NCBI GenBank assembly: GCA_900555425.1
Contig: UNSM01000017.1
Span: 1-12,849 of the forward strand
Length of the DNA stretch: 12,849 nt
Direction of reading: 5' to 3'
Origin: Candidatus Saccharimonadota bacterium
GTDB lineage: Bacteria; Patescibacteriota; Saccharimonadia; Saccharimonadales; Saccharimonadaceae
Each line of letters starts with the position of its first letter. The stretch's first letter is position 1. A program made the position numbers and the translations under genes. A model generated the notes under the pieces. That model had not been told where the DNA came from. It was given only the letters and a program-made list of their open reading frames with translations, and ran no database searches. Shown here one piece after another: positions 7,179 through 12,533 of the stretch.

Positions 7179-7590
7179 TATCCGCCCTCCATTCATCAAT
7201 TAACTCAACATCTCGTACGTCTTTTTCACGTCCACGCCAACTCTTCCATTTGCGCAGAAATTCCAAATCAACAAACCTTACGCCGTCATATTCCACCGCA
7301 TAATCAAGCAAATCATCATAGCTAACAGTCTGCCCATCAAAATCCCAGCCGTCCCAAACTTCAGCCGAACCGTCATCTTTTACAAAATAAAAACGCTGGT
7401 TATAACCAAACTTTTTAATCCAATCGCCACTTTCCTCAGAGAGCTTTTTCATCAAATCAGAACTCGCCGCAAGATCAATATCACTAGCTGGACGAATCCC
7501 CAATTGATCCAAAATTCCGCTACCAATAACAATAATTTGATCCAACGGCAAATTCAACGCTTTCACTTTATCGGCAAAAGTTTCGCTCAT
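7171..7590 (-). CDS. Small nucleotidyltransferase-fold protein (MNT-like)
   Basis: A 139-residue cytoplasmic protein. Residues 22-40 read VIGSGILDQLGIRPASDIDL, which fits the pol-beta nucleotidyltransferase pattern (hydrophobic-G-S, 9-13 residues, then DxD); the two aspartates would bind metal. A third acidic residue could come from the EVWDGWDF region (about 77-84). The C-terminal REKDVRDVELIDEW resembles the KDxxDxELI helix common in minimal nucleotidyltransferases. The classification is inferred from these motifs only. What it modifies is unknown. Its ATG overlaps the frr stop by one base (TAATG) and its 3' end overlaps uppS by 8 nt, so it is firmly inside the operon and probably translated by coupling, since no good Shine-Dalgarno is seen. 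There is no adjacent HEPN partner, so a toxin-antitoxin role is not supported. Confidence 0.8.
   Translation of the reverse strand: MSETFADKVKALNLPLDQIIVIGSGILDQLGIRPASDIDLAASSDLMKKLSEESGDWIKKFGYNQRFYFVKDDGSAEVWDGWDFDGQTVSYDDLLDYAVEYDGVRFVDLEFLRKWKSWRGREKDVRDVELIDEWRADNE
7186..7190 (-). promoter_or_regulatory. Shine-Dalgarno that sets the uppS start
   Basis: GGAGG on the minus strand, 7 nt before the ATG at 7178 and inside the 3' end of the nucleotidyltransferase gene. It comes after the alternative ATG at 7199, so it supports the shorter protein. Confidence 0.75.
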
Positions 7591-8144
7591 TAAACGGTTA
7601 AGACGTCCTTTTCTTTCGCCTTAAACGCCTCGTCAATTTGCGCTTGCATCTTACTCATTAAGCCGTCAATTTCTTTCTCTACACGCTTCAAATCGTCTTC
7701 GCTCAGCTCTTTATTATCCTTCATTCGCTTAGCGTCCTTAAGAGCATCTTGGCGAATATTACGCATTGCAATTCGAGCCTCCTCGACCTTCTCGCTAACC
7801 TGCTTCACTAGTTGATGGCGACGCTCTTCAGTCAAAGCTGGAACTGGAACGCGAACCACTCGTCCGTCGTCAGATGGATTAAAACCTAGGCTTTGGTTAT
7901 CGCGAATTGCAGAAGAAATTGCCGTAATGTTACTCGGGTCAAATGGCGTAACTAACAGCATTTGTGCCTCTGGAGCGGTTACGTTTGCAACCTGATTAAG
8001 CGGCATTTTCGAGCCGTAAGCCTCAACCATAACACCGTCGAGCATTCCAGCGTGCGCCCTACCTGTTCGCACCTTCTTCAATTCATCTTGAAAAAAGCTA
8101 AACGCTGCATTCATTTTTTCTTCATAAGGGTTTGTGTCGAACAT
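7590..8144 (-). CDS. frr: Ribosome recycling factor (RRF)
   Basis: Together with EF-G it splits post-termination ribosomes. The 184 residues match the usual length (about 185). Conserved segments are ELKKVRTGRAHAGMLDGV (near residue 21), the beta-domain stretch ending GRVVRVPVPALTEERRHQLVK, ARIAMRNIRQDALKDAK, and a terminal KEKDVLTV. The long helices form the three-helix bundle that mimics tRNA. The ATG at 8144 follows GGAGG (8149-8153) by 4 nt. frr is the first gene of a six-gene operon; a promoter with an extended -10 lies at 8170-8178. In many bacteria frr is preceded by pyrH; here it is preceded by the divergent recF. Confidence 0.98.
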   Translation of the reverse strand: MFDTNPYEEKMNAAFSFFQDELKKVRTGRAHAGMLDGVMVEAYGSKMPLNQVANVTAPEAQMLLVTPFDPSNITAISSAIRDNQSLGFNPSDDGRVVRVPVPALTEERRHQLVKQVSEKVEEARIAMRNIRQDALKDAKRMKDNKELSEDDLKRVEKEIDGLMSKMQAQIDEAFKAKEKDVLTV

Positions 8145-8169
8145 ATTTCCTCCAATTTATCTATCCGTT

Positions 8170-8198
8170 ATTATATCAAACTTCAAGCGTCTTGTCTG
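8170..8198 (-). promoter_or_regulatory. Promoter of the frr-proS operon
   Basis: The minus strand reads TGATATAAT at 8178-8170 (perfect -10 with extended TGn). A partial -35 (CAGACA, four of six) lies 17 bp upstream at 8198-8193. The predicted start is near 8163, giving a leader of about 19 nt that contains the frr GGAGG. Confidence 0.7.
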
Positions 8199-8219
8199 CT
8201 AATTTTGCCTTACGCCCCG

Positions 8220-8228
8220 TGCTATAAT
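8220..8228 (+). promoter_or_regulatory. Extended -10 promoter of recF (leaderless)
   Basis: TGCTATAAT ends 6 nt before the GTG at 8235, so the predicted transcription start is the first base of the start codon. No -35 match is found at 16-18 bp. It lies back to back with the frr promoter in a 90-bp divergent gap. Confidence 0.65.
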
Positions 8229-8234
8229 AACAGA

Positions 8235-9287
8235 GTGATTTCTAAGATTAAGCTATACAATTTCCGGTCTTATCATCTGCACGAAGCGACTTTTAGCAAT
8301 TCTGGGACGGTAATCGTTGGACCAAATGGCACCGGCAAGACGAATCTGCTCGAGGCGGTTTATGTGGCGTTACGCGGCAGTAGTTTTCGTGGCAGCCTCA
8401 GCGATTGTATGACATTGGATGCTCCGCAGACAATTATTCACCTGGAGGGCGATTTCGGCGAGCGACGTATTAAACTGGACTCAATTTCCGGAAAAATCAA
8501 CAAAGAATTCATCATCAATGACGCTAAATCAAAGGCTTTAACCAGGAAAAATCGTCTACCCGTCGTTTTGTTTGAGCCAAGCGAACTAAGATTAATTTCC
8601 TCTTCACCGTCCCGACGACGCGACTTTCTGGATGGCTTAATTGCCCGACTTGACCCCAAATACGACACGGATTTAAGAGCTTTCAATCGCACTCTTTTAC
8701 AGCGCAACGAACTCTTAAAATCCCACCAGGAAGACTCATCAATTTGGCGCGACAACCTGTTTGCTTGGGACATAAAATTTGTCCAATACGCAACCAACAT
8801 CGCCCAAAAACGAGCCAAGTTTCTCCAGATAAACGAGCCTCGCATAAAAAATTTATACGAATCTTTGGCAGGAAAAGATACGCAACTGTCCATTGAATAC
8901 GGCACTATTGTACCTCTGGAAAATTACGACCAAGCCCTACTAAATCGCTTAGGAAAATCCCGCGAATATGAAATAGTCACAGGATTTACTTCGGCTGGCC
9001 CACACCGTGAAGATTTCACAATTTTCCTCCATAATCAGCCCGCTATTAAAGTTGCTTCACGCGGCGAAATGCGAACCATTATGCTGGCGTTCAAATTATT
9101 AGAGCTAGAACTTCAAACAGAAGTCAGCCAATCTCGACCGCTAATTCTACTGGACGACGTTTTTTCTGAATTAGATGCCACGCGAGAAAAACTTCTTCAG
9201 GAGACGATCCAAAATCATCAATTCATCGTCACCACGACAGATGCGCGCCACCAAAAAGACGGCTGCTCAATAATTTCCACACAATAA
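8235..9287 (+). CDS. recF: DNA recombination/repair ATPase RecF
   Basis: An SMC/ABC-like ATPase that, with RecO and RecR, loads RecA at gaps in replicated DNA. The 350 residues begin with the typical RecF opening ISKIKLYNFRSY. Walker A is VGPNGTGKTN (28-37). FEPSELRLISSSPSRRRDFLD (113-133) is a RecF hallmark, as is GFTSAGPHRED (250-260). The ABC signature is ASRGEMRTIMLAFKLLELEL, a variant of SxGQQR, and Walker B with D-loop is LILLDDVFSELD (303-314). The reading frame stays open upstream to 7962, but that part overlaps frr antisense and has no RecF homology. GTG at 8235 is chosen because the protein then starts at the family start. There is no Shine-Dalgarno, and the -10 box position suggests a leaderless mRNA. 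It is not beside dnaN or gyrB, its common location. Confidence 0.95.
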   Translation: MISKIKLYNFRSYHLHEATFSNSGTVIVGPNGTGKTNLLEAVYVALRGSSFRGSLSDCMTLDAPQTIIHLEGDFGERRIKLDSISGKINKEFIINDAKSKALTRKNRLPVVLFEPSELRLISSSPSRRRDFLDGLIARLDPKYDTDLRAFNRTLLQRNELLKSHQEDSSIWRDNLFAWDIKFVQYATNIAQKRAKFLQINEPRIKNLYESLAGKDTQLSIEYGTIVPLENYDQALLNRLGKSREYEIVTGFTSAGPHREDFTIFLHNQPAIKVASRGEMRTIMLAFKLLELELQTEVSQSRPLILLDDVFSELDATREKLLQETIQNHQFIVTTTDARHQKDGCSIISTQ

Positions 9288-9317
9288 AAATCCGCCCTCT
9301 CACGTGAAGGCGGATTT
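9288..9317. terminator. Bidirectional terminator between recF and the convergent gene
   Basis: A 9-bp perfect stem (AAATCCGCC / GGCGGATTT) has a 12-nt loop containing CACGTG. It is followed by ATTTTTA on the plus strand and, read from the minus strand, by TTTTTATT. It starts right at the recF stop and lies 17 bp past the stop of the convergent gene, so it serves both. Confidence 0.9.
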
Positions 9318-9334
9318 ATTTTTATCGACTTTAT

Positions 9335-9670
9335 TTATGCTTGAATTGCATCGGAATTATTAGCTAATTCACCCAGAACAATCGCCACGTTATCTTCAAT
9401 GATCTCATCATATTCTGGAACTCGTGCACGAATCCATGCGTCAATTTCTTCAGCTGGCGCGTCATTGTCCTGCATCTGTACCAACTCTTTCAGCTGATCA
9501 TCGTCCAGAGATTCAACGATTTCTTCGCCAATTTGGCTATTGATCGTATCTTCTACGTGCTGAATCAGCGCCTGCATCTGATCTTCTGGTAGATTGATAC
9601 CGATTGAATTCAGCTGCGCCTTGGTGACTATTGTTACTCGAATGTTTAATTGGGTTTGGTCGTTATTCAT
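9335..9670 (-). CDS. Small acidic protein, DUF5663-like
   Basis: A 111-residue, strongly acidic soluble protein with no cysteine, signal peptide or membrane segment. The first 15 residues (LNIRVTIVTKAQ) could form a beta strand. The rest looks helical, with INLPEDQMQALIQHVEDTI near 24-42 and VPEYDEIIEDNVAIVLGELAN near 84-104. The pattern of LPE...LI.H.E..L...VG/IGxEI followed by two acidic helices recalls DUF5663, known mainly from CPR bacteria. This is from memory and not confirmed. The function is unknown. The ATG at 9670 has only a distant AGGA. A TTGATA-17-TATTAT promoter ends 6 nt before it, which would make the mRNA leaderless. It lies 41 bp after the coiled-coil gene and may also be co-transcribed with it. 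Confidence 0.75.
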   Translation of the reverse strand: MNNDQTQLNIRVTIVTKAQLNSIGINLPEDQMQALIQHVEDTINSQIGEEIVESLDDDQLKELVQMQDNDAPAEEIDAWIRARVPEYDEIIEDNVAIVLGELANNSDAIQA

Positions 9671-9676
9671 GATTTT

Positions 9677-9705
9677 ATAATATCCTTTTTATGTTTTATT
9701 ATCAA
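9677..9705 (-). promoter_or_regulatory. Promoter of the DUF5663-like gene (leaderless)
   Basis: The minus strand has TTGATA (9705-9700, five of six), a 17-bp spacer, and TATTAT (9682-9677, five of six). Exactly 6 nt then separate the box from the ATG at 9670, so transcription should begin at the start codon. Confidence 0.6.
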
Positions 9706-9711
9706 TTATGC

Positions 9712-10944
9712 TTATTTACCGTTGCTTGATTCGCTATTTGCCTCAACTGGGTCAAGTTTGTTGGCGACCGCCCTAGCAGCCCTACCGACAACCCCACCAG
9801 CTCCCGCAACAGCCCTTCTACCAAGATTCATCATCCAGTTCGCGCCCTTGCCAGCAACCCGCGCCAGTTTATCTTTGGCAGATTCCCATTTGTCGCCGAG
9901 AGCCTCTCTGCGAGCTTGTCGTCGTGCATTTTTACGTTCCCGGGCTTTTTCTGCACGCTCCTTCATGGTTTCCTTAGCTTTATCTATTTCACTCTTAGCC
10001 TTATCAATTTCTTCCTCGGCAGAATCGATCTTACTCTTCTGCTCACTAACATTAAATTCAGCAATCTTCAACTCCGCTGCGGCAGCCTCAGCCAGATGAT
10101 GCTTTTTATCAGCCTCCAGGCGCAACTTCTCATTCGTTTGATCAGCTTCAAATGCCTTCTTTGCGGTGTCATACTCGGCGGCAGCTTTCTTAGCCTTCTC
10201 TTCCGCCTCTCGTCGTCTCTTTTCCGCTTCTTCCAACTTGGCGGCAGCCTCTTTTTGCTCTTGCTTAGAGTTTTTTACAGTCTCTTTATTGCTATCAATT
10301 GTCGACTTGTCAGCCTCATTGTCTGTCTTATCCTGCTTTCGCGCTTCGTTATATTTCTGCCTATCCAACTCGCGCTGTTCTTTAGCCTTAGCCCGAGCTT
10401 CCTTGCGTTCTTGACGAGCTTTTTGCCTTTCTTCTTTTCGCGTACGGGCTTCTGAGGCTTTCTGAAGAATAAACTCTCGACCGCCCGCAAACAATTCCGC
10501 AGCCTTATTCTTTGCTTCAGACAAAGTATTGCCTATATTTTCCTTAGCGCGTCCAGCTCCTTCAGCAATCTGTCCAGGTAATTCAGAACCCCGACTCACG
10601 CCAATATAAAAACTGTCCTTCAAGCCCTTCCATACGCGACCAAGACCTTCTTTAGCCTTATTCTTCAGCGCAGCAACTTTCTCTTGGCCATCAGCAATAC
10701 GCTCATCGCGCGTTTTCTTCTGTGAATCCATAGTCGGATATTGTTTCGTCTCACCTATAGCTTCGCCCTTGTAATTAACCTTCACCACCTTGGGTTTGTC
10801 TGGATTTTTCTCCGCAGTCGCTCCTGCTTCATCCTTAAGAGCCTCTCCAGCAGCTACTACTCTTGCCCACGCATCTTCCGGAGAAGAACCTTGTGCGGAA
10901 TTTTCTTTCGGATAATCAGCTGTATTTTTGCCTAATTCACTCAT
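9712..10944 (-). CDS. Lysine/alanine/glutamate-rich coiled-coil protein of unknown function
   Basis: A 410-residue, highly charged protein without cysteine. Residues 1-95 are low-complexity and probably disordered. Residues 96-160 have glycine- and alanine-rich amphipathic segments such as GLGRVWKGLKDSFYIGV and AEGAGRAKENIGNTLSEAKNKAAELF, which resemble LEA/apolipoprotein-like helices. Residues 160-345 form a long coiled coil rich in K, E, A and R, with an exact heptad echo EIDKAKS-EIDKAKE near 312-325. The C-terminus (366-398) is a weakly hydrophobic, glycine/alanine-rich helix (NWMMNLGRRAVAGAGGVVGRAAR) that might touch a membrane. I do not recognise the family. The ATG at 10944 has AAGGA at 5 nt and is preferred over an ATA/ATG-rich stretch upstream to 10974. 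It has a strong promoter overlapping an inverted repeat, so it is probably highly expressed or regulated. It could be structural or nucleoid- or envelope-associated. Confidence 0.85.
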   Translation of the reverse strand: MSELGKNTADYPKENSAQGSSPEDAWARVVAAGEALKDEAGATAEKNPDKPKVVKVNYKGEAIGETKQYPTMDSQKKTRDERIADGQEKVAALKNKAKEGLGRVWKGLKDSFYIGVSRGSELPGQIAEGAGRAKENIGNTLSEAKNKAAELFAGGREFILQKASEARTRKEERQKARQERKEARAKAKEQRELDRQKYNEARKQDKTDNEADKSTIDSNKETVKNSKQEQKEAAAKLEEAEKRRREAEEKAKKAAAEYDTAKKAFEADQTNEKLRLEADKKHHLAEAAAAELKIAEFNVSEQKSKIDSAEEEIDKAKSEIDKAKETMKERAEKARERKNARRQARREALGDKWESAKDKLARVAGKGANWMMNLGRRAVAGAGGVVGRAARAVANKLDPVEANSESSNGK

Positions 10945-10989
10945 ATCTTTCCTTTTTTTTGTTTTTACTATCATTTTTGATATGTACCC

Positions 10990-11018
10990 ATACTAGCACA
11001 TATTTGCGATATTGTCAA
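10990..11018 (-). promoter_or_regulatory. Promoter of the coiled-coil protein gene
   Basis: The minus strand has TTGACA (11018-11013), a 17-bp spacer ending TGC (extended -10), and TAGTAT (10995-10990, four of six). The predicted start is near 10983, with a leader of about 39 nt holding the AAGGA site. The -35 box is within one arm of the inverted repeat at 11012-11042. Confidence 0.7.
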
Positions 11019-11042
11019 TATGCTTGTGGTAAATATTGACAA
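11012..11042. repeat. Perfect 10-bp inverted repeat, candidate operator
   Basis: Arms TTGTCAATAT (11012-11021) and ATATTGACAA (11033-11042) are exact reverse complements, separated by 11 nt. Centre-to-centre arm spacing is 21 bp, two helical turns, as expected for a dimeric DNA-binding protein. One arm contains the -35 box of the coiled-coil gene; the other abuts the tail of the tsf terminator. Confidence 0.6.
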
Positions 11043-11073
11043 AATAAAAAATCGACCGCATTGCTACGGCCGA
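11041..11073 (-). terminator. Rho-independent terminator of rpsB-tsf
   Basis: On the minus strand, TCGGCCG (11073-11067) pairs with CGGTCGA (11058-11052) over 7 bp, with one G-U pair and an 8-nt loop. TTTTTTATTTT follows. It starts 20 bp after the tsf stop. Confidence 0.88.
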
Positions 11074-11093
11074 CTTCTTCTCTGCGTGAAAAT

Positions 11094-11690
11094 CTATTCG
11101 CTTACGCCCAGCTCAATTCGCTTGAATTGACGAATCACGATGTTCTCACCTAATTTTGCAATTGCTTCTTTAACGTGTTGCTCAACAGTCTTAGAATCGT
11201 CCAAAATGTACGCCTGGCTCATAAGAACCTGCTCAGCAAAATGCTTCTTCAATTGACCTTCAACGATCTTTTCGCGCATTTCTTCAGGCTTACTTGCCAA
11301 AGATTCGCTCGCCATAAGCTCAGCTTTAACGCGCTCCATTTCCTCTGCTGGAATGTCAGCTTCAGAAACATACTTTGGACTCATCGCTGCAATTTGCATA
11401 GCAATTTCGTGCGCCAACGTCTTAAAGTCGTCAAGTCGAGCCACAAAGTCAGTTTCGCAGTTTACCTCAACGATAACGCCAATTCGGCCAGAGTGAACAT
11501 AACTTTCGATCAAACCTTCACGAGCTTCACGATCACCTTTCTTTTCAGCTTTCGTCAAGCCTTTTTTGCGCATAGCTTCCAAAGCTTTATCGAAATCGCC
11601 CTCAGCTTCAACCAAAGCTTTTTTAGCGTCAGTCAAGCCTACGCCAGTCAATTCGCGCAATTTTTTGATATCGTCAACAGAAACGCCCAT
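11094..11690 (-). CDS. tsf: Translation elongation factor Ts (EF-Ts)
   Basis: Nucleotide-exchange factor that recycles EF-Tu from GDP to GTP. The chosen protein has 198 residues, the compact form as in Thermus, with a single core subdomain rather than the longer E. coli type (about 280). The N-terminal UBA-like domain is VDDIKKLRELTGVGLTDAKK, and the family signature VNCETDFVAR (77-86) contains the TDF residues that contact EF-Tu. The frame is open to an ATG at 11726, but that lies inside rpsB. GAGGAG at 11698-11703 sits 7 nt before the ATG at 11690, and the protein there starts at the usual family position. It begins one base after the rpsB stop and ends in a strong terminator. pyrH, often next, is absent. 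Confidence 0.97.
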   Translation of the reverse strand: MGVSVDDIKKLRELTGVGLTDAKKALVEAEGDFDKALEAMRKKGLTKAEKKGDREAREGLIESYVHSGRIGVIVEVNCETDFVARLDDFKTLAHEIAMQIAAMSPKYVSEADIPAEEMERVKAELMASESLASKPEEMREKIVEGQLKKHFAEQVLMSQAYILDDSKTVEQHVKEAIAKLGENIVIRQFKRIELGVSE

Positions 11691-11691
11691 C

Positions 11692-12420
11692 CTATTTCTC
11701 CTCTTTTTTAGCTGGTTTCTCTTCAACCTTTACGCTACCTGCACCTTCAGCAACAGCCGCAGTGAAGTAGTCTAATAGCAATTGAATACCCTTAACAGCG
11801 TCGTCATTACCTGGAATTACGTAATCAATTCCTGTTGGGTTAACGTTGGTGTCAACAATTGCAAATACTGGCACGCCCAAAGTTTGAGCCTCACGAACTG
11901 CATTTGCGTCGGTCAATGCGTCAACTACAACAACAGCGCCTGGCTTGCCCATCAAATCCTTGATGCCGCCATATTTCATATTCAAGCTGTCGATTTCCTC
12001 TTGGAAGCGCTGCACTTCAAGCTTGTTATAACGCTTTTCCAAGTCACCTGAAGCCATTCGCTTTTCAAGATTCTTCAGCTTCTTAATTTGCTGAGCAATA
12101 GTTGAACCGTTAGTCAACATACCACCAATCCAGCGCTCAACTACGTATGGCTGGTTGATCTTTTCAGCTGCTTCACGAACAACGTCTTTGGCTTGTTTTT
12201 TGGTACCAACAAACAGAACCTTACGGCCTGATGCGGCGATTTTTGTCAATTCTGGCAAAGCCTTATCCAAAGCTTCAACGGTCTTAGTCAAGTCAATAAT
12301 GTGACTATCCTGACGCTTACTGTGAATATATGGCGCCATCTTTGGGTGCCAGCGGCTGGTTTTGTGTCCAAAATGAACACCTGACTCCAGCAAAGCCTTA
12401 ATGTCTACCTTTACAGACAT
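11692..12420 (-). CDS. rpsB: 30S ribosomal protein S2
   Basis: Binds the 30S subunit between head and body and is needed for S1 recruitment where S1 exists. The 242 residues include the family start VDIKALLESGVHFGHKTSRWHPKMAPYI, GRKVLFVGTKKQAKDVV, RWIGGMLTNGSTI, and the C-terminal half with PGAVVVVDALTDANAVREAQTLGVPVFAIVDTN. The end is a lysine/glutamate-rich tail (EEKPAKKEEK), variable in the family. An upstream ATG at 12441 would add 7 residues (MRQKEKR). AAGGAG at 12427-12432 is 6 nt before the ATG at 12420, so that start is preferred. It is the first gene of the rpsB-tsf operon with a 5' leader of about 70 nt. The S2 leader is an autoregulatory site in several bacteria. Confidence 0.98.
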   Translation of the reverse strand: MSVKVDIKALLESGVHFGHKTSRWHPKMAPYIHSKRQDSHIIDLTKTVEALDKALPELTKIAASGRKVLFVGTKKQAKDVVREAAEKINQPYVVERWIGGMLTNGSTIAQQIKKLKNLEKRMASGDLEKRYNKLEVQRFQEEIDSLNMKYGGIKDLMGKPGAVVVVDALTDANAVREAQTLGVPVFAIVDTNVNPTGIDYVIPGNDDAVKGIQLLLDYFTAAVAEGAGSVKVEEKPAKKEEK

Positions 12421-12426
12421 TCTCTT

Positions 12427-12432
12427 CTCCTT
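12427..12432 (-). promoter_or_regulatory. Shine-Dalgarno that sets the rpsB start
   Basis: AAGGAG on the minus strand, 6 nt before the ATG at 12420. It lies downstream of the alternative ATG at 12441 and so argues for the shorter S2. Confidence 0.75.
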
Positions 12433-12439
12433 TTGCCTC

Positions 12440-12470
12440 ATCCGCCCACGATTTGGAGTGTGAAACGGAT
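12440..12470 (-). promoter_or_regulatory. Possible hairpin in the rpsB leader
   Basis: In the transcript, ATCCG (12470-12466) can pair with CGGAT (12444-12440), and CAC with GTG inside it, just ahead of the Shine-Dalgarno. The stem is short and interrupted. It may be the S2 autoregulatory site, but the sequence alone does not prove this. Confidence 0.3.
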
Positions 12471-12497
12471 TGTGTCATTAAAATTAGTTACCTGGCA

Positions 12498-12526
12498 ATT
12501 ATACCACTATTCTTCATCAGGAGCAA
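12498..12526 (-). promoter_or_regulatory. Promoter of rpsB-tsf
   Basis: The minus strand reads TGGTATAAT at 12506-12498 (perfect -10 with extended TGn). A partial -35, TTGCTC (three of six), lies 17 bp upstream at 12526-12521. The predicted start is near 12491, giving a leader of about 70 nt. Confidence 0.7.
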
Positions 12527-12533
12527 CTACCTC

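Noticed and set aside
7171..7590. Antitoxin of a HEPN/MNT toxin-antitoxin pair
   Set aside because: The fold pattern fits, but the neighbours are frr and uppS and no HEPN-like gene is present.
7962..8234. Upstream extension of the recF reading frame by 91 codons
   Set aside because: It lies antisense to frr and across the divergent promoters, and RecF homology begins exactly at the GTG at 8235.
9650..10455. Long plus-strand open frames opposite the coiled-coil gene
   Set aside because: Their leucine/serine/phenylalanine-rich, low-complexity products are what the reverse strand of a K/E/A/R-rich coding sequence gives; no start signals are present.
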